Source: Colwellia ponticola
Lineage (GTDB): Bacteria > Pseudomonadota > Gammaproteobacteria > Enterobacterales > Alteromonadaceae
Assembly (NCBI RefSeq): GCF_005885605.1
Contig: NZ_SZVP01000008.1
Coordinates: 87,277-151,276, forward strand
Direction of reading: 5' to 3'
DNA length: 64,000 nt
This document shows, piece by piece, positions 19,695 to 28,720 of this stretch. The position numbers and the translations under genes are program-made. Each line of letters opens with the position of its first letter. Within the stretch, counting starts at the first letter, position 1. The notes beneath the pieces were generated by a model. That model made no database searches. It saw nothing but the letters and a program-made list of their open reading frames with translations, and was not told the origin of the DNA.

Positions 19695-20024
19695 ATGAGT
19701 ATTGAGCAATTTATCGACGATAAAATACTGCAAATGCATGTTTATGTGCAGGCCGTTATTGAAAAAACACTGCACTATACAGAGCTTGACTGCTTTATTG
19801 TTGATACCATGTCTGAGTGGACATTATTAAATGTTGTAGACGAAACCCCAAATAGTGCTAAAGAACGTGTATTCTGGCATTTAATTCATGAAGTTAGTTT
19901 ACATGGTGCACAAGCCTTGGACCACGACATTCTTTTTAAAAGTGAAATAGACACCTGCTTAAATTTTTTTAATGGTACTGGCAATTATCCAATTGACTGT
20001 ATTGGCTGGCGTCCAATTCCTTAA
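19695..20024 (+). CDS. Hypothetical protein, 109 residues
   Basis: Not recognised. A good ribosome site (AAGGA) stands eight bases before ATG 19695. The protein is acidic, has no signal peptide or membrane segment, and looks largely alpha-helical for residues 1-90, ending in a Pro/Trp-containing tail (GWRPIP). It stands alone, with ~215 bases before it and ~245 after. Codon use resembles its neighbours, so it is probably a real cytoplasmic protein. Confidence 0.65.
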   Translation: MSIEQFIDDKILQMHVYVQAVIEKTLHYTELDCFIVDTMSEWTLLNVVDETPNSAKERVFWHLIHEVSLHGAQALDHDILFKSEIDTCLNFFNGTGNYPIDCIGWRPIP

Positions 20025-20270
20025 TTAAATACCTAATTTATATAGTAACGAATAGGTAGAAGTATAAGCGATAATGCATAGCACACTACTGCTCGAGTAA
20101 GATAAGTTAACGCTTTAAGTTATTCACTCATCAAGGCAACGGACAACTCCCCATCGAAAAAAATCAATATTCGTACGCTTATTGTTATTAATACCGTCTG
20201 ATGCTTCTGCAAAGACTAAGCCTCTGATAGACTTCAACACAATAACTAACCTAATTAAAGTTACTCGCTA

Positions 20271-21551
20271 ATGCCAACATCCCCAACTACTAGCTCAGTA
20301 AAAAACAGCTCGATTAAAGAGGCTATTTTAAATAAGCGCATGCTTATTTGTATTTTTACCGGTTTTAGCTCAGGTTTGCCATTATTCGTTTTATATCAGT
20401 TAGTCCCTGGGTGGTTACGTGATGAGGGTGTAAGTCTCACTGAAATTGGACTCTTTTCATTGATTGGCATTCCCTATGTGTGGAAGTTCTTGTGGTCACC
20501 ACTGATGGATCGCTACTCACTTGGTGTGTTTGGCAGACGCCGTAGCTGGATGTTAGCAACACAACTATTACTACTCGGCTCTATCGCTGGGTTTGGTTTT
20601 GTTAATCCTATTATGGATATATGGGCCGTTGCTTATTTAGCAGCTGCGGTAGCTTTTTTCAGTGCCAGTCAAGATATAGTACTGGACGCTTACCGACGCG
20701 AGTTATTACCTGATAATGAACTGGGTTTAGGTAACTCAATTCATGTGCAAGCCTATCGGCTTTCAGGGTTAGTCCCCGGGTCGCTGGCCTTTATTCTAGC
20801 CGATCATATGAGCTGGCAATCTGTATTTATCATTGTTGCGGCTTTTATGCTCTTAGGCGTACTATTAACCTTATTTATTAAAGAAACTGATTCTGAACAT
20901 ACTGCTCCTAAAAGCCTACGCGAAGCGGTTGTTTTGCCTTTTAAAGACTTTATTCAAAGTAAAGGACTTAAATCTGCTGGCTATACACTATTATTTCTTG
21001 TGCTTTATAAGTTAGGGGATAATATGGCAACAGCGTTGCAAACGCCATTTTTCATTGATATGGGCTTTAGTAAAACTGAAATAGGTGTTGTCGCTAAAAC
21101 CTCGTCATTAATTGCGATGACCATTGGTATTATTGTGGGCGGTTTAGTGATGGTTAAACTAAGTATTAACCGAGCACTATGGCTATTTGGTTTTGTGCAA
21201 ATAATAAGTATATTAGGTTTTGCAGCTCTCGCAGAAATAGGTCATAACACCTATGCTTTAGCCATAACCATGGGGTTTGAGTATTTAGGCGTTGGGTTAG
21301 GCACGGCTGCCTTTACTGCGTTTATTGCCAAAACAACTAACCCTGCTTTTGCCGCTACTCAAATTGCTTTATTTACTGCCCTAGCGGTTGTACCGCGTAC
21401 ATTTGCCAATGCAACTACCGGCATTATTGTTGAGCAAATTGGTTGGACTAACTTTTATTTTTTGTGTACGGCTTTAGCTATTCCTGGCATGTTAATGCTG
21501 CTTAAAGTAGCACCTTGGAATGAAAAGCCCCTTAACTCGAGTGTCCCTTAA
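20271..21551 (+). CDS. ampG: AmpG-type muropeptide permease (MFS)
   Basis: 426 residues with about 12 hydrophobic segments. Members import GlcNAc-1,6-anhydroMurNAc peptides from the periplasm for cell-wall recycling, which also controls beta-lactamase induction. Characteristic stretches are FSSGLPLFVLYQLVPGWLRD (about 27-46), WKFLWSPLMDRY and FGRRRSWM. About 20 Ser/Thr-rich residues precede the first helix. The start is ATG 20271 with a weak ribosome site. A 57-codon membrane protein gene follows within five bases. Confidence 0.9.
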   Translation: MPTSPTTSSVKNSSIKEAILNKRMLICIFTGFSSGLPLFVLYQLVPGWLRDEGVSLTEIGLFSLIGIPYVWKFLWSPLMDRYSLGVFGRRRSWMLATQLLLLGSIAGFGFVNPIMDIWAVAYLAAAVAFFSASQDIVLDAYRRELLPDNELGLGNSIHVQAYRLSGLVPGSLAFILADHMSWQSVFIIVAAFMLLGVLLTLFIKETDSEHTAPKSLREAVVLPFKDFIQSKGLKSAGYTLLFLVLYKLGDNMATALQTPFFIDMGFSKTEIGVVAKTSSLIAMTIGIIVGGLVMVKLSINRALWLFGFVQIISILGFAALAEIGHNTYALAITMGFEYLGVGLGTAAFTAFIAKTTNPAFAATQIALFTALAVVPRTFANATTGIIVEQIGWTNFYFLCTALAIPGMLMLLKVAPWNEKPLNSSVP

Positions 21552-21556
21552 CTATT

Positions 21557-21730
21557 ATGATAAAATTTTTCTTTTTAATACCTATTATTATGTGTGCTAT
21601 TTGGACCTGGTATCTTAGCGCGCATAACTACACGCTTAAAGAAGGTATTAAAGGCTTCGCTTACATCTTTGCGTTTAATGCTATTATTATTGGTTTTTTT
21701 ACCCTGATGATTTATATCACCCATACTTGA
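21557..21730 (+). CDS. Small two-helix membrane protein downstream of ampG
   Basis: 57 residues starting at ATG 21557, five bases after the ampG stop. Two hydrophobic helices (about 3-20 and 34-53) flank a short polar segment (SAHNYTLKEG); the middle WTWYLSAHN is aromatic. The tight spacing indicates translational coupling, so a role beside AmpG (folding, stability or modulation) is possible but unproven. It has no recognised family. Confidence 0.6.
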   Translation: MIKFFFLIPIIMCAIWTWYLSAHNYTLKEGIKGFAYIFAFNAIIIGFFTLMIYITHT

Positions 21731-21812
21731 GCAATAGCATGGTTAGAACTAAAGCAATGATGCGCTTTATACGATATAATTTGATTTTATTTCTATCGCG
21801 TTTACTTACCTT

Positions 21813-22658
21813 ATGTTAATTGTTGATCAAAGTGTTTTAGATGATATTGGTCGTGGCTTTTCAGTCCCCGCACAACCTCTGTTATTACTAGAGTTACTCA
21901 AGCTTATGGCTGAGCCTAACCCAAACATTAATGCCATTAGTGATGTGATTAGTAAAGATATAGCTGTCAGCGCAGCTATTTTAAAAGCTATTAACTCACC
22001 TTTGTATGGTCTAAGTAGAACAATTACTGACATAAAAATGTCAGTAAATTATATCGGCATTTTCGGTGTAGTTATGTTGGTAACGGGCAGTTTACTGAAA
22101 AAGAGTTTTGACCCAAAAAGTTGTAGTATTAATTTAGAAAGTTTTTGGCAACTGACCTCTGATATTGCCAATGTTGCTATGATAATGGGTCAACGTTATA
22201 AACCCCAAATAGCGAATGATAAATTTTTTAGTTTAGGATTATTTCATGCCTGCGGCGTACCTGTTATGGCAATGAAATATAAAAATTATCAACAATTATT
22301 CGATAAAGCATTAACAACTTCGGAATTATCACTAGTTGAAGCAGAAGAGCTCAATTATGGTGTAAATCATGCGACTATAGGTTATTTCGTTGCCAGTTCA
22401 TGGCGCTTACCTAAAGACGTCTGCCAGATTATTCTGCAACAGCATGATAAAACATTTATTAGCCTACTTAATGGTTCACAAGAGCAAGATTTATTCGCGG
22501 TGCTAAAATTGAGTGAGCAGCTAATATCAAGGAAAAATACTGGCTGCGACACTACAGATTGGCCTTATGTGAAAGACAATGTGTGTGAACTGTTAGCGAT
22601 TGATGACCATGCTTTAGCTGCATTAATAGTAGAATTCACTGAAAATAGTGATGATTAA
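21813..22658 (+). CDS. HDOD domain protein
   Basis: 281 residues, nearly all one HDOD domain (about 15-215): VPAQPLLLLELLKLM, DISKDIAVSAAILKAINSPLYG-like core, then FFSLGLFHACGVPVM. HDOD proteins are relatives of HD phosphohydrolases that usually lack metal catalysis and act as signalling scaffolds in c-di-GMP, motility or stress control. No output domain is attached. The start is ATG 21813 with no clear ribosome site. It converges with yacL 24 bases away. Confidence 0.85.
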   Translation: MLIVDQSVLDDIGRGFSVPAQPLLLLELLKLMAEPNPNINAISDVISKDIAVSAAILKAINSPLYGLSRTITDIKMSVNYIGIFGVVMLVTGSLLKKSFDPKSCSINLESFWQLTSDIANVAMIMGQRYKPQIANDKFFSLGLFHACGVPVMAMKYKNYQQLFDKALTTSELSLVEAEELNYGVNHATIGYFVASSWRLPKDVCQIILQQHDKTFISLLNGSQEQDLFAVLKLSEQLISRKNTGCDTTDWPYVKDNVCELLAIDDHALAALIVEFTENSDD

Positions 22659-22682
22659 CTATTTTTATCATCCACTTACCGT

Positions 22683-23081
22683 TTAACGTAAGCCGCTGAT
22701 AAACTCTCGCCAAGAAAGTAACAGCGCGTTAAAGTCATCTAAGCCACAACCCGCTATTTCATTTTCATCTAAATGAATATGATCATCTGTCAACATATCA
22801 GACAAGCCCTCACCGTGCTCATCTAGTGAGCCATTCATACTTACATTGGTTTGAATAGACACCTCATCCTTACTTAAGGTAATAGAGTATTCACTACCTG
22901 TGATAAGTAACTCATGAGATTTACCGGTTGAAATACCATCTATCGCGCTGAGCAGATCGTTAATCTTAGTCACATTACGACCCACTTCCACTTCTATCCA
23001 TGGGCCAATAACCTCATGCTCTAGTGAGAACAGCGCTCGCGCCTCACCTGTAATGGCGTCGTGTACAAATTCATATTCCAT
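22683..23081 (-). CDS. yacL: YacL family (UPF0231) protein
   Basis: 132 residues, small and acidic, without signal or membrane segments. The opening MEYEFVHDAITGEARA, the middle HEVIGPWIEVEV and the end CGLDDFNALLLSWREFI match the UPF0231/YacL pattern. The role is unknown in all members. It lies on the same strand as the FAH-family gene upstream (68 bases). Confidence 0.85.
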   Translation of the reverse strand: MEYEFVHDAITGEARALFSLEHEVIGPWIEVEVGRNVTKINDLLSAIDGISTGKSHELLITGSEYSITLSKDEVSIQTNVSMNGSLDEHGEGLSDMLTDDHIHLDENEIAGCGLDDFNALLLSWREFISGLR

Positions 23082-23149
23082 AGCGGTTCCTATCTAGATC
23101 AACAAGCCCTAAATTAAGTGTAGTAAATGTTGACTTAATTTTGATGTAG

Positions 23150-23809
23150 TTACTGCGCTCGCCACTGACAATCGAGCAATACTTTTTTCGTTTCTGCCTG
23201 GCTCAAATATAATTGACCAATAAACTGGTCATTATCGTTAATAACGCCGACACCTTTGGGTGTACCCGTCATGACAATATCGCCTTCTTCAAGCGTCAAA
23301 AATGTTTGTAATTCTGTTAAAATTTCAGCGGGTTTAGCCATCATTAAGGCTACGCCACCTTGCTGTTTAAGCTCATCATTAATCAACAGTGATAACGTTA
23401 ATTGCTCAATATCCTCTTGGTCGATACCATTTTGCTCAAGACTAATAAAATCACTAAAAACAGCTGATTTATCGAATGCTTTTGCTCGTTCCCAGGGGAG
23501 GCCTTTTGCTTTTAATTTACCTTGCACCTCACGTTTAGTTAGGTCTAAACCTAAAGCGACTGCTGTAAACTTGCCCCCTTGATACAAAAAGCTCAACTCG
23601 GCTTCATAATGCAATACGTCACTATTGTGCTGTGCAAATAATGTAGAGCTAATAGCTGAGTTAGGCTTGATAAACACCACCATTTCATCAGGCACTTCAT
23701 TGGCTAGCTCTTTTATATGGTCGACATAATTACGACCGATACAAACAACTTTTGAAGGTGTGATCGACTCTGCTGATTTTTTAGCTGATATTAAGGTAAC
23801 AGTATTCAT
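23150..23809 (-). CDS. Fumarylacetoacetate hydrolase family protein
   Basis: 219 residues from ATG 23809, which has AAGAGG just upstream; an in-frame start 14 codons earlier lacks support. It is the compact FAHD1/YcgM-type domain: VVCIGRNYVDHIKEL near the N terminus, metal-binding acidic residues in HYEAELSFL, and the ending GDIVMTGTPKGVGVI. Members hydrolyse or decarboxylate acylpyruvates or oxaloacetate using Mg2+. The substrate is undetermined. About 300 bases upstream hold no gene before argR, and nothing distinctive was seen there. Confidence 0.88.
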   Translation of the reverse strand: MNTVTLISAKKSAESITPSKVVCIGRNYVDHIKELANEVPDEMVVFIKPNSAISSTLFAQHNSDVLHYEAELSFLYQGGKFTAVALGLDLTKREVQGKLKAKGLPWERAKAFDKSAVFSDFISLEQNGIDQEDIEQLTLSLLINDELKQQGGVALMMAKPAEILTELQTFLTLEEGDIVMTGTPKGVGVINDNDQFIGQLYLSQAETKKVLLDCQWRAQ

Positions 23810-24110
23810 AAAACCTCTTAAGTAATGCAAAACATAACGACGTAAAGCCAATATGAGGGCATGATAATCAGTTACTGACTATTGGACAAGTTGATTTTCT
23901 GACTGATAACAAAATATAAACGCATACAAGACATGCAACTCAAACATGGTTATATTTTTAATAACATAGCTTGAATTAATGTGATTAAATAATAGGAGAT
24001 AAAAATAGCTACTTATAAATAAACAATGACTGCTTAAACGCTAGTAGCGCGATATTTATCAGTAGACATCGTGCTAAAATGAAGTAGCTACTAGATTTAG
24101 TAAACTAACG

Positions 24111-24587
24111 TTAGTCTTTTACCGCTAATAAATGACGGATTGAAATGGTGATTTCTTCTATTCTATTAATATCAACAGGCGCAATAAAAATAGTATCATC
24201 GCCAGCAAGTGTCCCTAAAATACCGGCAGACTCGCCCATACTATCGAGCATACGAGAAATTAACGGCGCCGCACCAATGCCTGTTTTTAAAATAATTTGC
24301 ATGTGATTATGTTTAACACTTAAGACCACTGACTCAATTGATTGCTTTGACTTAGGTACGGATAATTCATCCGGCAAAATATAAATCATTTCATTATTAG
24401 CATTACGTGTTTTCACCGCACCAAGCTTAGATAATAAACGAGATATTTTCGCTTGTGACATATCCTCAAATCCCTGTGCAGCAAGGGCGTCAGCTAACTG
24501 TCCTTGAGAGCCATAGCATTGATCTTTTAATAGTTTTTTAAATGCGTGAACTAATAGGGATTCTTTCTCTTTACGGCTGCTACTCAT
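24111..24587 (-). CDS. argR: Arginine repressor ArgR
   Basis: 158 residues, full length. The N-terminal winged helix-turn-helix (about 1-72, with SQGQLADALAAQGF and SQAKISRLLSKLG) binds ARG boxes. The C-terminal hexamerisation and arginine-binding domain carries GTLAGDDTIFI. With arginine it represses biosynthesis and, in related bacteria, adjusts catabolism. A consensus ARG box lies 59-76 bases upstream of its ATG, indicating autoregulation, and another site lies upstream of argD in this window. Instead of the usual divergent mdh, a decayed gene and a peptidase follow on the other side. Confidence 0.96.
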   Translation of the reverse strand: MSSSRKEKESLLVHAFKKLLKDQCYGSQGQLADALAAQGFEDMSQAKISRLLSKLGAVKTRNANNEMIYILPDELSVPKSKQSIESVVLSVKHNHMQIILKTGIGAAPLISRMLDSMGESAGILGTLAGDDTIFIAPVDINRIEEITISIRHLLAVKD

Positions 24588-24645
24588 TTAGCTTCTTCAA
24601 ATAATTAATTGTTATATGCTAATTATACACTATTGACACTTAAAT

Positions 24646-24663
24646 AGTGAATATTTATTCATT
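24646..24663. promoter_or_regulatory. ARG box (ArgR operator) of argR
   Basis: An 18-bp palindrome AGTGAATATTTATTCATT that matches the ARG-box consensus WNTGAATWWWWATTCANW at every fixed position. It sits 59 bases before the argR ATG, the expected place for autorepression. Confidence 0.8.
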
Positions 24664-24675
24664 AATCAGTGTTTT

Positions 24676-24972
24676 TCAAGCCAAAAAACGGCATGCCATT
24701 CCTGGGCTGTACCTAACATTATCTTGTAAAAGAGTGCTATTTAAACGGTTTTCAGCACTAACATCATAAGGATTGTCAATTTCAAACTAAGGTGTATTTA
24801 ATGTCACTGTACTACCGTCGGCGTATTTAACGGTTAATATAGATAACGTAGATATACTTTCGCTTGTTCAATCGGGCTGTAGCCTGAGAACATCCCTCGT
24901 TGTTAATAGACCTTGATGACAATAACGACTAATATTTTGTAAATAATAATCACACTCAATTGTAATAGCCAT
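24676..24972 (-). pseudogene. Decayed ~98-codon gene, unknown family
   Basis: Reading the minus strand from ATG 24972 gives a protein-like sequence in a single frame ending at TGA 24676-24678, broken by two in-frame stops (TGA at 24868-24870, TAG at 24787-24789). The segments around them look coding: CDYYLQNISRYCHQGLL before the first, VKYADGSTVTLNTP between, FEIDNPYDVSAENRL after the second. The consistent frame across ~300 bases argues for a recently inactivated gene rather than chance. The family was not recognised. The remaining bases to 25154 hold no other recognisable feature apart from the S46 gene's ribosome site. Confidence 0.45.
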
Positions 24973-25154
24973 TGCAAATTATTACCACTTACTTTAATGA
25001 TTATTGTTTTACTATTTTTTTGACTAAAACCTATCGCTAGCGCACACTATCTTGTCGACATTTTTTGTCAAAAAAATCAATCACTGAATGCCATAAAAAG
25101 TTCATCATAAAAGTAAATATTCAGTTAACACCGCCTAATAAACGTAGGAAAACG

Positions 25155-27338
25155 ATGAAAAAAATAATTAAATTACTGACCTTGCCATTACTAGCATTTA
25201 GTGCGAGTTCGGCAGTAGCCGATGAAGGTATGTGGCAACCAAACCAATTGCCAACAATCACTAAAGAGTTAACCAAAGCGGGGTTACAATTAAACCCAAA
25301 CGATCTAACCGATTTAACGGGCTTTCCTATGGGGGCTATTGTTAGCCTGGGTGGTTGTACCGCGTCATTTGTTTCTGACCAAGGCTTAGTTGCCACTAAC
25401 CATCATTGTGTCTATGGCTCTGTTCAGTACAACTCAACGGCAGAAAATAACTTGCTTAAAAATGGTTTTTTAGCAAAAAACTTCGCACAAGAGTTACCAG
25501 CAACACCAGGCAGTCGTATTTATGTCACCGAAGAAATTACCGAGGTAACGAAACTGGTAAAATCAAGTGTTTCGAGCGAAATGTCTGGTAGTGAGCGATA
25601 CAAAGCCGTTGATAGTAATTCAAAAAAACTAGTCGCTGAATGTGAAAATGACGATAGATATCGCTGCAGTGTGGTTAACTTTCATGGTGGCTTAGAATAT
25701 TACTTATTTAAGCAACTCACTATTCGTGACGTGCGCTTAGTGCACGCGCCAGCCAGTAGTATTGGTAAATATGGCGGTGATATTGATAACTGGATGTGGC
25801 CACGTCACACCGGCGATTATGGTTTTTATCGTGCTTATGTTGGCAAAGACGGTCAGCCGGCAGATTTTAGTAAAGACAATGTACCATACCAGCCTAAGCA
25901 TCACTTAAAAGTGAATAAAAGTAGTGTAGATGACGGTGATTATATTATGGTGCTTGGCTATCCCGGTAGAACCAATCGTTACCGCACCGCTTATGAAGTT
26001 GAAAACACCTTTTCTTGGACTTACCCACACGCTAAAGCTTACCGCGAAGAAATTATTGATTTAATTTATAGCCATTCAGCTGAAGATAGTGAAGCACGTA
26101 TAAAATATGAAAGTACCCTAGCGGGTTTAGCTAATTATGCTAAAAATTACGGCTCAATGATCCACAGTTACAATAAAGGCTCCTTCTTAGCACGTAAGCA
26201 AACACTAGAAAAAAACTTAACAACATGGTTAAACAGCAATACCGAGCGTGAAGCGCAATATGGCGAGGCGTTATCAGGGCTCAATAACTTAGTTAAGCAA
26301 GATGACAAGCATCAAGCGCGTGATTTAATTTTAAGTTATATGGGGTACAGTAAAATGTTGTCCACGGCTAAATCGTTACATCGTTTAGCCGTAGAAAATA
26401 CCAAGCCGAATATTGAACGTGAACGTGGTTATCAAGCGCGAGATATTGCCCGCTTTGAACAGAGTATGAAATCTGTTGATCGTCGTTACGATGAAAAAGT
26501 GGACCAAGAAATCCTCGTCGCTATGTTAACTCACTATGTGGCTTTACCTAAAGCTGAACGTCTTAAATCATTTGATAAGTTTTTCGGCCTAGCTAATGTA
26601 AGCGCTGCTAACTTTAGTGCCAAAAAACTTCGTAAGCAGTTAGCTCGCATGTATAAAAAAACAGAGCTTAACTCACAGGCCCAGCGCTTAGCGTTAATGA
26701 ATGAACCGCTAAGTTATTTTAACAACAGCAAAGATCCCTTTATTCAATTAGCGGTAACAAGCTTTAAAGAGCGTAAAGCGATTGAAGAGCAGTCAAAAGA
26801 GCTAGCGGGTAATATCCAAGCATTCCGCCCCAAATATATGGCGGCGCTTATTGCTTACTTCAACGATAACAACTTGCCGGTATATGCCGATGCTAATAGC
26901 ACTCTACGCATCACTTACGGTAATGTTAAAGGTTACTCTCCTCAAGATGGTTTAACCGCTACTCCTTTCACTACACTTGAAGGTATTATCGCTAAAGACA
27001 CTGGTGTTACACCGTTTGATGCGCCACAAAAACAGTTAGACTTAATTAATAAAAAACATTATGGCGAGTACGCCAAAAAAGCTATTGGTTCAGTCCCAGT
27101 TAACTACTTAGGCACGCTCGATATTACCGGTGGTAACTCTGGCTCGCCTACGTTGAACAACAAAGCTGAATTTGTTGGTTTAGTTTTTGATGGTGTCTAT
27201 GAAAGCATTATTGGTGATTGGGATTACGATACTAAATTAAATCGCTCAATTCATGTAGATGTGCGTTATATGCTTTGGGTAATGGAGCATGTCGATGGTG
27301 CAACTAATTTAATTGCAGAAATGGACATTGTTGAGTAA
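25155..27338 (+). CDS. S46 family dipeptidyl-peptidase, DPP7-like
   Basis: 727 residues from ATG 25155 (TAGGAAAA upstream); an in-frame TTG 30 codons earlier was rejected because the signal peptide (about 1-22, AVA-DE) begins here. It is a periplasmic or surface serine exopeptidase that removes dipeptides from peptide N termini. Catalytic motifs: NHHC (about 82-85) and GGNSGSP with Ser662. The residue 18 after the catalytic Ser, which sets specificity in the family (Gly in DPP7, Arg in DPP11), is Gly680 (LVFDG), so a preference for hydrophobic rather than acidic P1 residues is expected. A terminator follows. Confidence 0.93.
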   Translation: MKKIIKLLTLPLLAFSASSAVADEGMWQPNQLPTITKELTKAGLQLNPNDLTDLTGFPMGAIVSLGGCTASFVSDQGLVATNHHCVYGSVQYNSTAENNLLKNGFLAKNFAQELPATPGSRIYVTEEITEVTKLVKSSVSSEMSGSERYKAVDSNSKKLVAECENDDRYRCSVVNFHGGLEYYLFKQLTIRDVRLVHAPASSIGKYGGDIDNWMWPRHTGDYGFYRAYVGKDGQPADFSKDNVPYQPKHHLKVNKSSVDDGDYIMVLGYPGRTNRYRTAYEVENTFSWTYPHAKAYREEIIDLIYSHSAEDSEARIKYESTLAGLANYAKNYGSMIHSYNKGSFLARKQTLEKNLTTWLNSNTEREAQYGEALSGLNNLVKQDDKHQARDLILSYMGYSKMLSTAKSLHRLAVENTKPNIERERGYQARDIARFEQSMKSVDRRYDEKVDQEILVAMLTHYVALPKAERLKSFDKFFGLANVSAANFSAKKLRKQLARMYKKTELNSQAQRLALMNEPLSYFNNSKDPFIQLAVTSFKERKAIEEQSKELAGNIQAFRPKYMAALIAYFNDNNLPVYADANSTLRITYGNVKGYSPQDGLTATPFTTLEGIIAKDTGVTPFDAPQKQLDLINKKHYGEYAKKAIGSVPVNYLGTLDITGGNSGSPTLNNKAEFVGLVFDGVYESIIGDWDYDTKLNRSIHVDVRYMLWVMEHVDGATNLIAEMDIVE

Positions 27339-27398
27339 GGTTTAAACAATACTTACTACTAGGAATTTCTAAGTGCAATGAGAGTAATAGTAAAACTT

Positions 27399-27425
27399 AA
27401 AATCCGGCCATGCGCCGGATTTTTT
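27399..27425 (+). terminator. Terminator of the S46 peptidase gene
   Basis: A 10-bp GC-rich stem (27399-27408 with 27414-27423) and a T run. It overlaps the stop codon of the convergent diguanylate cyclase gene. Confidence 0.9.
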
Positions 27426-28707
27426 AATGCAAGTTGGTTGACCTAAGTACTTCAATGCGGTTACGACCATTTTTTTTAGCTTGATACATTGCTTGGTCTG
27501 TATCATTAATTAATTGCTCTAAGTGTTTATGGCGATCACTTAAAGTACAAGCACCAATACTCAAAGTGATCGCTATCTCTTGATTATTTATCGTGAGGCT
27601 ATTTTTCGCTAACGAACTTTGTATACGACTAGCAGTTTCAATGCCTCCTGCTATATCACAATGAGGTAAAACGATAATAAATTCTTCGCCACCATACCTT
27701 GCTAAAAAATCCACGTCGCGTATCTCTTGGCTGCAAATATTACAAATATGTACCAATAACTGATCACCGAATAAGTGACCAAAATCATCATTTACCTTTT
27801 TAAAAAAATCACAATCTAACAACAGTAAGGTTAATTCAGTACCAGCTCTTCTTGCTCGAGAAAACTCCATATTTGCGCGTTCAAATAAAGCTCTACGATT
27901 AGCCACTTTTGTGAGCGCATCTGTATTGGATAACTGTTCTAGCACCTTGGTTCTATCCTCAACAACTTCTTTCATTACCGTCAACGAAACCGTGGTATCA
28001 CTGAGTTTTTTATTCATCGTATTAAACGCTTGTGCGATGCTATCAAACTCTTGTGAGTGATGAGAAAATTGTATATTTTGGAAGTCACCACTCTGGTTTT
28101 TCTCAAAAGCTCGTTTTACTTCATTGAGTGACTTTCTGACGATGTAAGTCAGCGAAAAAGCACCAAATAACAGCCCAATAATGCTCGCAACAGATACTGA
28201 AATAATTAAAAATGCTTGCCGTTGAATGGTGTCGTAAATATCTTTTTGCGCAATAGCTGACAGCTGTAATGAATCAGATTGAATAGCTTCTAACTGAGTC
28301 ATCAGTCTTGTTTTCAAATGCACTTTTATTACCTCACTGGCATTTTTTAGTTTATTTTTATTGATCAGTGTAAAAAGACTTTTTAAGTTTTCATTTTGAC
28401 TTTGCAAACTCATTTGAATGGTTTGCTGCTGTGCGGTTAATTTAGGTGAAGACTGTAATAGGTTTGTTAACGTGACTTCTAGTGCATGCCAATGCTCCAG
28501 ATTATAATTAGCATCATAAATATTATCATTGGCAACTAACTGCTTTAACCTATAAGTTTGATTAGTTAGCTGCTTGGCATAATTATCTCGCTTAAATGCC
28601 GTTTCTACAGCATACGATGACCAAGTAACACTAGCCAACAATAGAATAAATAATAAGCAGCAACTTAACACAAAAAAGAATATTCGTTGCGACAAACTTA
28701 CATTCAT
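27424..28707 (-). CDS. Membrane-bound diguanylate cyclase (GGDEF)
   Basis: 427 residues. Transmembrane helix 1 (about 8-32), a ~130-residue helical periplasmic domain, transmembrane helix 2 (about 166-190), a HAMP-like linker with coiled coil, then a GGDEF domain (about 258-420). The active site reads GGEEF (349-353) and is intact; an RxxD inhibitory site (RDVD, 340-343) sits exactly five residues before it, so product inhibition by c-di-GMP is expected. It follows the solute-binding-protein gene by 13 bases, so the two are almost certainly one operon and perhaps one sensory complex. Confidence 0.93.
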   Translation of the reverse strand: MNVSLSQRIFFFVLSCCLLFILLLASVTWSSYAVETAFKRDNYAKQLTNQTYRLKQLVANDNIYDANYNLEHWHALEVTLTNLLQSSPKLTAQQQTIQMSLQSQNENLKSLFTLINKNKLKNASEVIKVHLKTRLMTQLEAIQSDSLQLSAIAQKDIYDTIQRQAFLIISVSVASIIGLLFGAFSLTYIVRKSLNEVKRAFEKNQSGDFQNIQFSHHSQEFDSIAQAFNTMNKKLSDTTVSLTVMKEVVEDRTKVLEQLSNTDALTKVANRRALFERANMEFSRARRAGTELTLLLLDCDFFKKVNDDFGHLFGDQLLVHICNICSQEIRDVDFLARYGGEEFIIVLPHCDIAGGIETASRIQSSLAKNSLTINNQEIAITLSIGACTLSDRHKHLEQLINDTDQAMYQAKKNGRNRIEVLRSTNLH

Positions 28708-28720
28708 AATGAACTATCCT

